Counted from the first letter of the stretch, positions 28,202 to 38,340 are shown. The stretch is DNA of 64,000 nt from Geminicoccaceae bacterium (GCA_028279345.1 JANQNY010000077.1:170775-234774); one strand, 5' to 3'. Numbers and translations are program-made. The notes: generated by a model not told the origin, from the sequence alone.

Positions 28202-29530
28202 ATGTTGAAGCGCACGACGCAGGTCGCCGTCACGGCGGGCGCCATGGTACTGGCCGCTGGCACCGCCATTGCCGACCCTTACGAGCCCTATCGAGGCCAA
28301 ACGCTGGTCGCCAATTTCCCAGCTCACCCGCACTACACCGCGGTGATGCAGGTACTCTCCGATTTTACTGAGGAGACCGGCATCGAGGTGGAAGTCGATC
28401 TTCTTCAGTACTTGAAGATGCGCGAGAAGCAAACGCTTGAATTGACAAAAAATAGCGGTGACTATGATCTGATAGCCTATGTTGTCTTCTCGAAGGCGGA
28501 CTACGTCTATGCAGATCAGCTCGAGAATTTGGCAAAGTACTTCATGAACCCGCGCCTCGCGGATCCGGACTATGACGCCGAGGACCTGATCGACGGTTAT
28601 GTGGGCAATATCGGCATTGCCGGTGGTGAGAAAGGCTATCTGCCAGGGCCGACCGGATCACTCTTCGGCATCCCGTTCGGCTCCGAAACCTCGATACTTG
28701 GCTATCGCAAGGACATTTTTGACAAGCACGATCTGAAGGTCCCCGAGACCTATGATGAACTGCTTGAGCTTGCTTGCCTGATACCGGAGCTCGAGCCTGG
28801 CATGGGTGGGCTCGCATCGCGTGCCGCATCCGGTCACCACGCCAGCCACGCCTTCCTCCTGCATCTGGCCCCCCTCGGCGGCCGCATCTTCGACGAGAAC
28901 TGGGAACCGATCGTCAACAACGAGGCCGGCGTCGCCGCAGCCGAGGCGCTGAAGACGTTCGTCGATTGCGGGCCGGAGGGTGCCCAGACCTTCGGCTTTG
29001 CCGAGGCGGGCGCGTCCTTCCTACAGGGCCAAACGGCGATGTTCCTCGACTCGACCGTCTTTGCGGGACAGGTCAACGATCCGGAGAAGTCGAAGGTCGT
29101 TGGCCTCGTCGAATGGGCGCCGCATCCGATGGGCGTCCGCCGCGGCTCGCAAACGGGCGGCTTCGGTATCGCGATTCCCAAGAACGCCGAAAACAAGGAA
29201 GCCGCGTTTCTGCTGATGCAGTGGCTGACCTCGAAGCATGCCGACAAGTTGATCGCGCTCGCCGGCGGCAACCCGTCGCGCTACTCGACCCACGCCGATG
29301 CGGAGGTGAACAAGGTTTATCCGCATATGGCCACCTTTGGTGAGGCGCTCGAATACGCCGATCCGGATTGGCGGCCGATCATCCCGGTGTGGGGCAAGAT
29401 CAACGCCGACCTCGGGACGGCGCTTTCGAAGGTGCTCACGGAAGACCTCGACATCCAGGAGGCGCTCGATGGCGTCGCCGAGCGGACGCGCGCCGTGATG
29501 GACGAGGCCGGTTACTACACCTGGCAGTGA
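28202..29530 (+). CDS. Extracellular sugar-type solute-binding protein of the ABC importer
   Basis: 442 residues with a signal peptide (MLKRTTQVAVTAGAMVL..., likely cleavage after AIA near residue 24). The rest is a family 1 binding protein: VMQVLSDFTEETGIEVEVDL, GSLFGIPFGSETSILGYRKD, AMFLDSTVFAGQVNDP and GFGIAIPKNAENKEAAF. The ATG follows GGAGGAG by five bases; in-frame sequence upstream overlaps the ATPase gene. It captures the substrate in the periplasm. Proximity to gluconate/idonate genes suggests a sugar, sugar acid or polyol, not a determined ligand. Confidence 0.9.
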   Translation: MLKRTTQVAVTAGAMVLAAGTAIADPYEPYRGQTLVANFPAHPHYTAVMQVLSDFTEETGIEVEVDLLQYLKMREKQTLELTKNSGDYDLIAYVVFSKADYVYADQLENLAKYFMNPRLADPDYDAEDLIDGYVGNIGIAGGEKGYLPGPTGSLFGIPFGSETSILGYRKDIFDKHDLKVPETYDELLELACLIPELEPGMGGLASRAASGHHASHAFLLHLAPLGGRIFDENWEPIVNNEAGVAAAEALKTFVDCGPEGAQTFGFAEAGASFLQGQTAMFLDSTVFAGQVNDPEKSKVVGLVEWAPHPMGVRRGSQTGGFGIAIPKNAENKEAAFLLMQWLTSKHADKLIALAGGNPSRYSTHADAEVNKVYPHMATFGEALEYADPDWRPIIPVWGKINADLGTALSKVLTEDLDIQEALDGVAERTRAVMDEAGYYTWQ

Positions 29531-29661
29531 TCGCCGACAGCTGACGGCAGCAGGCGGGGTGGACGAACCACTCCGCCTGCCTCGGTCCAGCCGTTTGAGG
29601 CTCCGCGGGATCAGGGCGGGGCTTGGACACAAGGCTAAACCAACGCCTGGGAGTGCCTGAG

Positions 29662-30576
29662 ATGGGCGCCATCACCTTGGGCCGAATGACCCCCTACGTG
29701 TTTCTCGCCCCTGCGGCTGCGTTCATGATCGTCGGGCTGCTCTACCCGATCGGTTACATGGTCTACGCGAGCTTTCTCGACTGGAATCCGAGCCAGCGGA
29801 TCGGCGAGGCCGAGTGGATCGGCTTGCGCAACTACGTCAATCTCCTGCAAGACGACGCGTTTCGTGAATCGATGTTCGTCACGCTCAAATTCGCGTCGAT
29901 CGTTGTCAGCCTCGAAATGCTCCTCGGCGTCGGCTTGGCGCTCCTGCTCGACCGCGAGATCCGCGGTGTTGCCGTGCTCCGGACGATCTTCATTCTGCCG
30001 ATGATGATCGCGCCAATCGTCGTCGGCCTGATGTGGCGCTACATGTACCACCCGACTGTCGGCATCTTCAATCGGACCCTCGAGGACTGGGGGTTCCAGC
30101 CGATACCTTGGCTTTCCGACGCGAATTGGGCGCTGACGTCGGTCATCATCGCCGACGTCTGGCAGTGGACACCGTTCATCTTCATCCTCGCGCTCGCAGC
30201 GTTGCAGTCGCTGCCGCGCTCGGCGCTCGAGGCGGCGCGAATCGATGGGGCATCCGCTTGGCAGCAGATCATCTACGTCAAGCTGCCCCTCATGATGCCC
30301 GTCCTCATCGTCACCGCGCTCTTGCGCCTGATCGACGCCTTCAAGGTCCTCGAGGTCATCCTCGTCATGACCAACGGTGGCCCGGGTCTTTCCACGGAAA
30401 TCTTGGCGCTGCGAGTCTACCGCACGGCATCCGAGTTCCGCGAGCTCGGCGTCGCGGCCGCCATGTCGAACTACCTCTTGATGCTGCTGCTCGTCCTGAC
30501 GGTTGCCATGTTCATCTACAACAAAGTCACCGAGGCACGCGCGGCGCGCTTGCGGCAAATGGCAGAGAAGGGATGA
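29662..30576 (+). CDS. ABC transporter permease, MalF/UgpA type
   Basis: About 304 residues with six predicted membrane segments, starting VFLAPAAAFMIVGLLYPIG. The cytoplasmic EAA loop contacting the ATPase is SALEAARIDGASAWQQIIYVKLP. The ATG at 29662 lies eight bases after GGGAG; a TTG at 29623 would add 13 residues but has a poor ribosome binding site. It pairs with the next permease, starting 4 bases after its stop. Confidence 0.9.
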   Translation: MGAITLGRMTPYVFLAPAAAFMIVGLLYPIGYMVYASFLDWNPSQRIGEAEWIGLRNYVNLLQDDAFRESMFVTLKFASIVVSLEMLLGVGLALLLDREIRGVAVLRTIFILPMMIAPIVVGLMWRYMYHPTVGIFNRTLEDWGFQPIPWLSDANWALTSVIIADVWQWTPFIFILALAALQSLPRSALEAARIDGASAWQQIIYVKLPLMMPVLIVTALLRLIDAFKVLEVILVMTNGGPGLSTEILALRVYRTASEFRELGVAAAMSNYLLMLLLVLTVAMFIYNKVTEARAARLRQMAEKG

Positions 30577-30580
30577 GGCT

Positions 30581-31450
30581 ATGAACACGTCCTCACAGCA
30601 GCAAAACCCTGCCTTCTACGCGCTCCTCGTCGTGCTGATCATTATGGCCGTGGGGCCGATCTGGCTCATGCTGACGACCTCGTTGCGGCTCAACGTCGAC
30701 ATCATGAGCGAGACCTCATCGCTTTTGTTCATGCCGACGTTGCAAAACTACGAGACCGTGCTTTGCGATGTGCTGTGGTACGACCCGGCGCACGTCGACT
30801 ACTGCGACCCCACCTTCGGGCGCGCGCTCGGCAACTCGATCATTGTCGCGCTCATCGCCACCGGCATCACGCTCGTTGTGGGCTGTATGGCGGCCTATGC
30901 GCTGGTCAGGTTCCGCTTCATGGGCCGCGACACCGTTTCGATCACCACGCTCCTGATGCGCATGGTGCCCCCCGCGGTCTTGCTCGTGCCGGTGTTCGGC
31001 ATCTGGACGTTCCAGTACCAGCTCGACGGCACCCGCGCAGGCGTCATCCTCGTCTACGTGGCGATGAACCTGCCCTTCGTGATCTGGATTCTCCAGAGCT
31101 TCATCGTCCAGGTGCCGATCCAGCTCGAAGAAGCAGCACGCATGGACGGCGCCAACGCCTTTCAGGTGTTCTTTCTCGTCGTGCTTCCCGTCATCAAGCC
31201 GGGGCTCGCCGCGGCGTCGATCTTCACGTTCCGCATCGTCTGGAACGAGTTCCTGCTGGCCAACGCTCTGCTCGACCGAAACACCCGCACGGTGCCCGTC
31301 ACCATCGTGAACTCGCTAACTGAGTACGACATCGATTGGGCCGTCATCATGGCAACGGGCATGCTGCTGGCGATCCCGCCGATCATCTTCACCTTCGTCG
31401 CCTCGAAGCAGATCATCACCGGCATGACCGCCGGCGCCGTGAAGGGATAG
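30581..31450 (+). CDS. ABC transporter permease, MalG/UgpE type
   Basis: 289 residues with about six membrane segments (first: FYALLVVLIIMAVGPIWLM). The EAA loop is QLEEAARMDGANAFQVFFLVVLP. The ATG follows AAGGGATGAGG closely and almost touches the stop of the first permease. It completes the importer with the binding protein and ATPase; the cysteine-containing periplasmic loop (VLCDVLWYDPAHVDYCDP) between segments 1 and 2 is longer than in MalG and might form a disulfide. Confidence 0.9.
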   Translation: MNTSSQQQNPAFYALLVVLIIMAVGPIWLMLTTSLRLNVDIMSETSSLLFMPTLQNYETVLCDVLWYDPAHVDYCDPTFGRALGNSIIVALIATGITLVVGCMAAYALVRFRFMGRDTVSITTLLMRMVPPAVLLVPVFGIWTFQYQLDGTRAGVILVYVAMNLPFVIWILQSFIVQVPIQLEEAARMDGANAFQVFFLVVLPVIKPGLAAASIFTFRIVWNEFLLANALLDRNTRTVPVTIVNSLTEYDIDWAVIMATGMLLAIPPIIFTFVASKQIITGMTAGAVKG

Positions 31451-31585
31451 GCGCGCAACCAAGTGTAGCCGTAGTCTCAGTTCCTTTCGCCACCGATGCC
31501 TTCGGGCAGGCTGCATGCCGGGGCGGCCACGATCGCGCCTGTAGGCCGATCGGCAAGCGCCCCGGACCAACCGCCAAGGGCGCTC

Positions 31586-32050
31586 TCAGCCGCCTTCGAC
31601 GCGGTAAATGACCACCGGTGCGTGGACCACACTCGGCATTTGCCCTTCCGCACTGAAGCTGGTGGCGCCGGCGAAGCGGCTGGGGCTCATGCTCTCGAAC
31701 TCGGCCTCGGACAAGGCGCCGTCAAGGTTGTCGTCAATGACGTTGAACTGTGCATCGGCGACCTGCGGCGCAACGCCGTCGCTGGCGGCCGCGAGTGACC
31801 ATTCGGCTGCCTGGACGCTGCCGTCCGCGTCGATGTCCAGTGCCTCGAACGTATGGGCTTGGCCAGACGCCGGGACGGGCGCGAACCCGTTGGTCGAGGC
31901 GCGCTCCGCGGTTTGGGTCTGGATGGGCACCCACTTGATGGCATGGGCCACCTGCTCCGTTTGGGGTACCTGGCTCAGCGCCATCGTCGCCGGCAAACCC
32001 GAACCGATGGCGACGGCCAAGATAGCGAGCGGCAGTGAACGGACCCGCAT
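31586..32050 (-). CDS. Secreted EF-hand domain protein
   Basis: 154 residues with an N-terminal signal peptide (MRVRSLPLAILAVAIGSGLP, likely cleavage after MALS or nearby). Two EF-hand loops are visible: DIDADGSVQAAE at about 74-85 and DDNLDGALSEAE at about 105-116, each with acidic residues at positions 1, 3 or 5 and Glu at 12. It probably binds calcium in the periplasm. The ATG follows GGGAGG by four bases. It stands alone, convergent with the ABC operon and divergent from the GH15 operon. No enzymatic domain is seen and the partner is unknown. Confidence 0.82.
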   Translation of the reverse strand: MRVRSLPLAILAVAIGSGLPATMALSQVPQTEQVAHAIKWVPIQTQTAERASTNGFAPVPASGQAHTFEALDIDADGSVQAAEWSLAAASDGVAPQVADAQFNVIDDNLDGALSEAEFESMSPSRFAGATSFSAEGQMPSVVHAPVVIYRVEGG

Positions 32051-32411
32051 GACACCTCCCAGTGCAGTGACGCATTTCCTTCGTTCTAAACGATTCGGAG
32101 CCGTCGATGTTCCGCGGCAGCGCCGAATCCGCTGATCGTCTACAGGGTCGCTGGCGGGTTGCGAAGGCTTGCGGGGGAGCGGTCCGACGGCACGTAAGGT
32201 CTCCGGATGTCGCCTCGGGACGCTACGCTGCCAAGTCTGTCGAGCACGGCAAGCAAGGCCCCGCCGTCGGGTCGCGTCGGTCGCCTGCTTCCGCCCATCG
32301 CCACGCGATCCTGCCGCTTTGTTCAGTTGATCGTCCGCTCGATCGGGCCGACGAGTCCTGGATTGGCGGTACGGCCGCAGGCTCGGCGAGAGCCAGGGAG
32401 ACGGAGGCCGC
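32051..32411. other. Divergent intergenic region between the EF-hand gene and the GH15 operon
   Basis: About 360 bp with no supported gene. It must contain the promoters of both divergent units. A CAGGGAGACGGAGG stretch just before 32412 serves as the GH15 ribosome binding site. No clear palindrome was noticed. Confidence 0.4.
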
Positions 32412-34253
32412 ATGGCGTACCAATCGATCAGCAATTACGGCATCATCGGCGACATGCGGAGTGCCGCGCTCGTGAGCCTCCAAGGCTCGATCGATTGGCT
32501 GTGTGTCCCCCGGTTCGATTCGCCGAGCATTTTTGCGGCCATCCTCGACGACACCAAGGGCGGCTACTTTCGAATCGGCCCGGCCGACACCGAGGCGAGC
32601 AACTGTAAGCAGTTCTATTGGCCCAGCACGAACGTGCTGGTCACAAGATTCCTGCAGAGCACGGCGGCAGCGGAACTCACGGACTTCATGCCGGTCGGCG
32701 AAGCCTCGAGTTTCGTCACGTCCAACCGCCAGGTGATCCGCCGTATCACTGTGGTACGCGGTCGGATGAAGTTGCGCCTCGAGTGCCGGCCAGCCTTCAA
32801 CTATGCGCGGGATACGCACGAGACGAAACTGATTGCCGACGGGGCTGAGTTTCACGCGCCGAATGCGCATGTGGGCCTCGCGACCCGCGTGCCGTTGCAT
32901 ATCGAGAACAACGGTGTCATCGCCGACTTCGAGCTGGGCGTCGGAGAGACAGCGACGTTTGTTCTGCGCGAGCTCGACCACGCTACGGACTGTGGGTTCT
33001 CTCTTTCCGAAGAGGAAGCCGAGACTGCCTTTCGCGAGACCGTCGCCTTTTGGCGGACTTGGTTGTCGCAAAGTGTCTATCGCGGCCGCTGGCGCGAGAT
33101 GGTGGACCGGTCCGCGCTGGTCCTCAAGCTCCTCACCTACGAGCCGACAGGCGCGATCGTCGCAGCGCCCACCTGCAGCTTGCCCGAGGGCATCGGTGGA
33201 GAGCGCAACTGGGACTATCGCTACACGTGGCTGCGCGATTCCGCCTTCACGATCTTTGCGCTGCTGCGCTTAGGCTTCACGCGCGAGGCACACGACTTTT
33301 TCACCTTTCTCGGAGACGTCGCCGCTCGGCCGAACCCCGACGGTTCCTTGCAGATCATGTACGGCATCGACGGTCGTCACGATCTCTCGGAGGAGACGCT
33401 TGATCACCTCGACGGCTATAGAGGATCGAAGCCCGTTCGTGTGGGCAACGCCGCCTACCGCCAGCTACAGCTGGACATCTACGGCGAGGTGATGGACGCC
33501 ATTTACGTCTTCGACAGGCACGGTTTTCCCATCGGGTATGACGGCTGGTTGAAGATCAGTCACATCGTCGACTGGGTGGCGGCCAACTGGCAGCGTGAGG
33601 ACGAGGGCATCTGGGAGGTCCGTGGCGGCCAGCAGCACTTCGTTTACTCCAAGCTCATGTGCTGGGTCGCGCTCGATCGGGCGCTCAAGATCGCCGAGCG
33701 GCGGTCCTTTCCTGTCGACAATGAGCATTGGAGGTCCGCGCGCGACGCGATCTACCACGAGATCATGACCAAAGGCTGGAACGCCGAGTTGGGCGCCTTC
33801 GTTCAGCGCTACGACAGCAATACGCTCGACGCGTCGAACCTCATGATGATCCTCACGTTCTTCCTTTCACCCGCCGATGCCCGCGCCACTAGCTTCCTAG
33901 ACGCCATCTTGCGCCCACCGAGCCAAGGCGGGCTCGTCTCGAACAGCCTCGTCTACCGCTACAACGTGGAGAAGACGGCCGACGGTCTGAGCGGTGAAGA
34001 GGGGACGTTCAACATCTGCACGTTCTGGCTCGTCGACGCGCTCAGTCACGCCGGCCGCTATGATCGACAGCGACTTGAGGAGGCGCGTTTGATGTTCGAG
34101 CGCATGATCGGCTTTTCCAATCATCTGGGGCTCTTCGCCGAGGAGACCGGTCCGAGCGGCGAGGGCCTCGGCAACTTTCCGCAGGCCTTCACCCACCTCG
34201 CGCTCATCACCGCGGCGATGCACCTCGATCGCACGCTCGGCGATTCCGCATAG
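32412..34253 (+). CDS. Glycoside hydrolase family 15 protein (glucoamylase/trehalase type)
   Basis: 613 residues, the usual size of bacterial intracellular GH15 enzymes. The N-terminal beta-sandwich ([33 protein letters not shown]) is followed by an (alpha/alpha)6 barrel. [39 protein letters not shown] (probable general acid Glu) and [17 protein letters not shown] (probable general base Glu) are the family's active-site motifs. Members hydrolyse trehalose or alpha-glucosides to glucose. No signal peptide. It heads an operon with NADH dehydrogenase (8 nt gap) and glucose dehydrogenase, which fits release of glucose followed by its oxidation. Confidence 0.9.
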   Translation: MAYQSISNYGIIGDMRSAALVSLQGSIDWLCVPRFDSPSIFAAILDDTKGGYFRIGPADTEASNCKQFYWPSTNVLVTRFLQSTAAAELTDFMPVGEASSFVTSNRQVIRRITVVRGRMKLRLECRPAFNYARDTHETKLIADGAEFHAPNAHVGLATRVPLHIENNGVIADFELGVGETATFVLRELDHATDCGFSLSEEEAETAFRETVAFWRTWLSQSVYRGRWREMVDRSALVLKLLTYEPTGAIVAAPTCSLPEGIGGERNWDYRYTWLRDSAFTIFALLRLGFTREAHDFFTFLGDVAARPNPDGSLQIMYGIDGRHDLSEETLDHLDGYRGSKPVRVGNAAYRQLQLDIYGEVMDAIYVFDRHGFPIGYDGWLKISHIVDWVAANWQREDEGIWEVRGGQQHFVYSKLMCWVALDRALKIAERRSFPVDNEHWRSARDAIYHEIMTKGWNAELGAFVQRYDSNTLDASNLMMILTFFLSPADARATSFLDAILRPPSQGGLVSNSLVYRYNVEKTADGLSGEEGTFNICTFWLVDALSHAGRYDRQRLEEARLMFERMIGFSNHLGLFAEETGPSGEGLGNFPQAFTHLALITAAMHLDRTLGDSA

Positions 34254-34261
34254 GCCCGCGC

Positions 34262-35887
34262 ATGGCCAGTGGCAGGCAGCGCGTCGTCGTCCTCGGCGGC
34301 GGGTTCGGCGGGGTCTTCACGGCCAAGCACTTGAAGCGTGTCGCCGACGGCAAGCTCGAGATCCTGCTGATCAGCCGGCACAACTTCTTCGTCTTCCAGC
34401 CGCTGCTGCCCGAGATAGCCGGCGGCAGCATCAATCCTGGCGACGGCGTCGTGCCGTTGCGTCGCTTTCTCCCGGGCATCGAGGTCATGGTTGCGGAGGT
34501 TCGAGAGATCGATCTCCGCTCCAAGAACGTGCAGGTCTCTCTGGGCAGCGACACCGGTCTAGAGCCCGTGCCTTTCGATCAGCTGGTCATCGCCTTGGGC
34601 CAGGTCGTCGATTTGAGCCGCACGCCCGGCCTTGCTGATCGCGCGTTCGTCATCAAGGACGTGATGGACGCCTTCCAGATCCGCAACCACGTGCTGGGCT
34701 GCCTCGAACGCGCGGACGCCGCATCGGACCCGGCGCGCAAGCAAGCACTTCTCACCTTCGTGGTGATCGGTGGTGGTTTCACCGGCGTCGAGACCGTCGG
34801 CGAGGTGCACGAGCTGATCCGCAAGTCGCTCCGATACTATCCGAGGATCCGGCGCGGGGACGTGCGCACGATCCTGATCCAGCACGGGCCGCGGATCTTG
34901 CCGGAGTTGCCCGAACGGCTGGCAACCTACGCGGCCGACAATCTGCGGCGCCGCGGCATCGAGATTCAGCTCGAGACCGGGGTCAAAGCGGCGACGGCTT
35001 TCGCGGTCGAGACCGACCGCGGCCCACCGATCGAGGCCGAGACCATTATCGCCGCGATCGGCAACGCCCCGTCGCCGCTGCTCAAGTCGCTGCCGCTCGA
35101 ACTCGAGCACGGTCGGATAGGCGTCGACCGGGCGATGCGGGTGCGTGGCCACGACGACGTCTGGGCCCTGGGCGACGCGGCGCACATCCCGCTGGGCGAT
35201 CCTGCCGCAGGCGATGTCGCCTATGCGCCGCCGATCGCCCAGTTCGCGGTCCGTGAGGCCAAGGTGCTCGCGCGCAACGTCGTAGCAACGCTGGAGGGCC
35301 GTGAGCCCGAAGCCTTCGCCTACCATTCGCTGGGCACCTTGGCCGCGTTGGGCGGTCGCCGCGGCGTTGCTGAGCTCTTGGGTTTGCGGATCAGCGGCTT
35401 TCCGGCATGGGTCGCCTGGCGGTTGTTCTATTTGGGCTTGTTGCCCGGCTTGGCGACGCGCTTGCGCGTGGCGGCGGACTGGCTGCTCGACCTTCTCGTC
35501 GGCCGCAGCATCGCCGAGTTGCGTGGCACGCGGCCCTCCAGTCAGCCGATGCGCTTCAGCGCCGGCGATCGGGTGATCGAACCCGGGGTGGCGCCAGGCG
35601 GTACCTACGTGGTCACTTCCGGCGCGTTCGACATCCGCGCCAATGCACCCAATCCCAGCGCAGCGGACGGCGGCCAGGACCCGGTGTCGCCGGACCGCAC
35701 GGTGGGTCCGGGCGACGTGTTCGGCCTGCCGCTTAGCGGTGAAGGGACATCCGCCAGTGAATGGGTTTGCGCGAGCGCGCCATCCACGGCGTATTTCATC
35801 GACAAGGACGATCTACACCGCCTGCAGATGGTGTTCGCATTGATCAAGCGGCGAGCAGATGATGGTGGTTCCGACAATTCGGCTTGA
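34262..35887 (+). CDS. ndh: Type II NADH dehydrogenase (NDH-2) with C-terminal cyclic-nucleotide-binding-like domain
   Basis: 541 residues. Residues 1-420 are NDH-2: FAD fold VVVLGGGFGGVFTAKHL, FFVFQPLLPEIAGG, NADH fold FVVIGGGFTGVETVGE, and VWALGDAAHIP. It oxidises NADH and reduces quinone without pumping protons. After a membrane-interacting helix (RLFYLGLLPGLATRL) there is an extra segment of about 110 residues (MRFSAGDRVIEPGVAPGGTYVV, TVGPGDVFGLPL) with the beta-roll pattern of cNMP-binding domains, though the phosphate-binding cassette is not clear. That extension is absent from E. coli Ndh and may regulate the enzyme. It follows GH15 directly. Confidence 0.88.
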   Translation: MASGRQRVVVLGGGFGGVFTAKHLKRVADGKLEILLISRHNFFVFQPLLPEIAGGSINPGDGVVPLRRFLPGIEVMVAEVREIDLRSKNVQVSLGSDTGLEPVPFDQLVIALGQVVDLSRTPGLADRAFVIKDVMDAFQIRNHVLGCLERADAASDPARKQALLTFVVIGGGFTGVETVGEVHELIRKSLRYYPRIRRGDVRTILIQHGPRILPELPERLATYAADNLRRRGIEIQLETGVKAATAFAVETDRGPPIEAETIIAAIGNAPSPLLKSLPLELEHGRIGVDRAMRVRGHDDVWALGDAAHIPLGDPAAGDVAYAPPIAQFAVREAKVLARNVVATLEGREPEAFAYHSLGTLAALGGRRGVAELLGLRISGFPAWVAWRLFYLGLLPGLATRLRVAADWLLDLLVGRSIAELRGTRPSSQPMRFSAGDRVIEPGVAPGGTYVVTSGAFDIRANAPNPSAADGGQDPVSPDRTVGPGDVFGLPLSGEGTSASEWVCASAPSTAYFIDKDDLHRLQMVFALIKRRADDGGSDNSA

Positions 35888-35952
35888 CCACGCCGACGAT
35901 TGGGATGCCGCTTGCCGGACAAGCACTGTTAGAGACCAGGGGAGGAGAGGTC

Positions 35953-36813
35953 ATGTCGACGCAAGCAGATGCCACGCCGTCGAACCATGATTTGCCGGAT
36001 TACGCAGCGATGCCTCGGCTGCTGGTCGGGCAGAAGGCGCTGGTCACGGGCGCCAACTCGGGCATTGGCCGTGCCGTTGCCATCGCACTCGCGCGCGCCG
36101 GGGCCGATGTTGTCGTCAACTACGTCGTGAACGAGGACGCAGCCCAGGACGTGGTCAAAGAAGTGGAGGCCGCAGGCACGCGCGGTGTGGCCCTCTACGC
36201 CGACGTCTCGAAGGAGGACGACGTCGAGAAGATGTTCCAACAGGCGCTGGAGGCCTTCGGCACGCTCGACATCGTCGTTCCCAACGCGGGTGTGCAGCGC
36301 GATGCGCCCTTCACGGAGATGACCCTCGCGCAGTGGAACACCGTTCTCGGGATCAATCTGACCGGGCAGTTCCTGTGCATTCGCGAGGCCGTGAAGGAGT
36401 TCGCGCGCCGCGGCGTCCGCAAGGAAGTCTCGTGCGCGGCGGGGAAGGTCGTCTGCATCGGGTCGGTCCACGAGGTGATCCCGTGGGCTGGTCACGTGAA
36501 CTACGCGTCCGCCAAGGGCGGCATTCAGATGATGATGAAGACGCTGGCGCAGGAGCTGGCGCCACAGCGGATCCGTGTCAACGCCATCGGGCCGGGAGCG
36601 ATCCGCACGGACATCAACAAGTCCGTGTGGAGCGACCCTGACGGCTACGCCGGCATGATGAGCCTCATCCCCTACAATAGGATCGGTGAGCCTGACGACG
36701 TCGCTCAGGTCGCGGTGTTTCTCGCATCCGACATGTCGGACTACATCACCGGGGTAACGCTGTTCGTGGACGGCGGCATGACCTTGTACCCGGGTTTCGC
36801 GACCGGCGGCTGA
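35953..36813 (+). CDS. gdh: Glucose 1-dehydrogenase (SDR family)
   Basis: 286 residues. Cofactor motif ALVTGANSGIGRAVAIALA, catalytic region CIGSVHEVIPWAGHVNYASA, then INAIGPGAIRT-like and the C-terminal TLFVDGGMTLYPGF. The SVHE.IPW, IGPGAI and GGMTLYP segments closely follow Bacillus glucose 1-dehydrogenase. It would oxidise beta-D-glucose to glucono-lactone with NAD(P). The ATG at 35953 has GGAGGAGAGG a few bases upstream; longer in-frame sequence overlaps ndh. Its neighbours fit a glucose-to-gluconate branch feeding the gntK/edd/eda set 14 kb away. Confidence 0.82.
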   Translation: MSTQADATPSNHDLPDYAAMPRLLVGQKALVTGANSGIGRAVAIALARAGADVVVNYVVNEDAAQDVVKEVEAAGTRGVALYADVSKEDDVEKMFQQALEAFGTLDIVVPNAGVQRDAPFTEMTLAQWNTVLGINLTGQFLCIREAVKEFARRGVRKEVSCAAGKVVCIGSVHEVIPWAGHVNYASAKGGIQMMMKTLAQELAPQRIRVNAIGPGAIRTDINKSVWSDPDGYAGMMSLIPYNRIGEPDDVAQVAVFLASDMSDYITGVTLFVDGGMTLYPGFATGG

Positions 36814-36879
36814 GGCAACCGATCGGCACGCCCGCACTCATGCCGCCGCCGATCGAAGAGCAACCAGGGAGGCCGCGCG

Positions 36880-38313
36880 ATGAGCGAACCTGACGTGATC
36901 GTCGTCGGCAGCGGCGCCGGCGGTGCATCGGTTGCCCACCGTCTCGTCAAGGCGGGGAGACGCGTCCTGCTCCTGGAGAAGGGCGGCGAGTTGCCACGCG
37001 ACGGCAGCACGCTCGACGTCAAGACCGTGTTCCAGTCGGGCCGTTTCAAGAACCAGGAGCCCTGGCTCGACGGCGCCAAGAAGGAGTTCGTTCCGGGCGA
37101 GTTCTACAATGTCGGCGGCAAGACCAAGTGGTACGGGGCTGCCCTGTTGCGCTTTGCGCCGCACGAGTTCGAGGCGGAGCCCACCTATCAGGCGCTCGCC
37201 TGGCCCTTCGGCCATGACGAGCTGGCGCCTTACTACGACGAGGTCGAAGACCTGCTGCATGTGAACCGGTTCGAGAACGAGCCGGAACTACAGACGCTCA
37301 TCGACAAGGTCGTCGCGCACGATGCGAGCTGGCGGCCCGAGCCGTTGCCGCTCGGGCTCAAGCGGGAGATCCTGAACGATCCCAACGAGGCCAAGCACTT
37401 CGACGGTTTTGCCTCGGCTTGCGGCTACAAGTCCGACGCCGAGTGGAACCTGATCGACCTGATCAGGGGCGATTCCAGCTTCACGCTGCTCATGGAGAAG
37501 ACGGTCGTCGGGCTGACGCACGCTCTGGACGCGCCGGCGCAGATCACGGGCGTCCGCTGTGCCGACGGCTCATCTTACACGGCCCCCGTCGTCGTACTCG
37601 CGGCGGGCGCCATGAGCTCGCCCCGCATCCTTCAAGACCACCTGCAGGCAACCGGTCTCGAGGCGTCGTTTCCGAGCGCGTCCTTGGTCGGCGCCAACTT
37701 CCGCTTTCACCTGAACACCGCCATACTAGGTCTTTCGCCCTTCCACAGGCACGACGTGCTGCGCAAGACGGCGATCTTCTTCAACGAGCACTTCCCGCAT
37801 AGCACCATCCAGTGCCTCGGCTGGATGGACGGCGATCTGGTGGGCGCGCAGCTGCCGGCGGCCGTGCCCAAGTTCGTCAGCAACGCCATCGGCAGTCGTG
37901 CGGTAGGCTTCTTCGCGACCACCGAAGACGGCTCGAGCGTGGCGAACCGCATCGTCTCGGGTGGCGTCGACGGCCGGCCCATGCTGGACTATGACCTCGA
38001 TCGGATCGCGCCCTCCCGCGACGAGCACCATGCGCTGATCCACGCGTTCGAGCGAGCGCTCCTGCGGGCGGGCCTCTTGGGCGTCGATCGCTATGCGGGC
38101 CTCGCCGGCACGGCCCACGCCGTGGGCAGCCTGGTCACCGGCAACGATCCGCAATCGAGCGTGGTCGACGCGAGCGGCAAGGTGTACGGCATGACGAACC
38201 TCTACGTCGGCGACGGTAGCGTGCTGCCGCGGACGAGCCGCGTGAACCCGTCCTTGACCATCTATGCTTGGGGGCTCCGCCTCGGCGATCACCTTGCCCG
38301 CCCACAACAGTAG
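36880..38313 (+). CDS. GMC family oxidoreductase
   Basis: 477 residues. The FAD motif is VVGSGAGGASVAHRLVKAG at residues 8-26, with VGGKTKWYGAALLRF (GMC signature 1 region), VVLAAGAMSSPRIL (signature 2) and a C-terminal VNPSLTIYAWGLRLGDHL. GMC enzymes oxidise alcohol groups of sugars, choline or other alcohols and pass electrons to O2 or a carrier. The bacterial subgroup resembling this one lacks a leader and is often beside NDH-2 and glucose dehydrogenase, as here. Substrate unknown; an aldose or polyol is the contextual guess. Confidence 0.82.
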   Translation: MSEPDVIVVGSGAGGASVAHRLVKAGRRVLLLEKGGELPRDGSTLDVKTVFQSGRFKNQEPWLDGAKKEFVPGEFYNVGGKTKWYGAALLRFAPHEFEAEPTYQALAWPFGHDELAPYYDEVEDLLHVNRFENEPELQTLIDKVVAHDASWRPEPLPLGLKREILNDPNEAKHFDGFASACGYKSDAEWNLIDLIRGDSSFTLLMEKTVVGLTHALDAPAQITGVRCADGSSYTAPVVVLAAGAMSSPRILQDHLQATGLEASFPSASLVGANFRFHLNTAILGLSPFHRHDVLRKTAIFFNEHFPHSTIQCLGWMDGDLVGAQLPAAVPKFVSNAIGSRAVGFFATTEDGSSVANRIVSGGVDGRPMLDYDLDRIAPSRDEHHALIHAFERALLRAGLLGVDRYAGLAGTAHAVGSLVTGNDPQSSVVDASGKVYGMTNLYVGDGSVLPRTSRVNPSLTIYAWGLRLGDHLARPQQ

Positions 38314-38340
38314 AGCGTGCCGCCCCAGCGGGAGGGTTCG

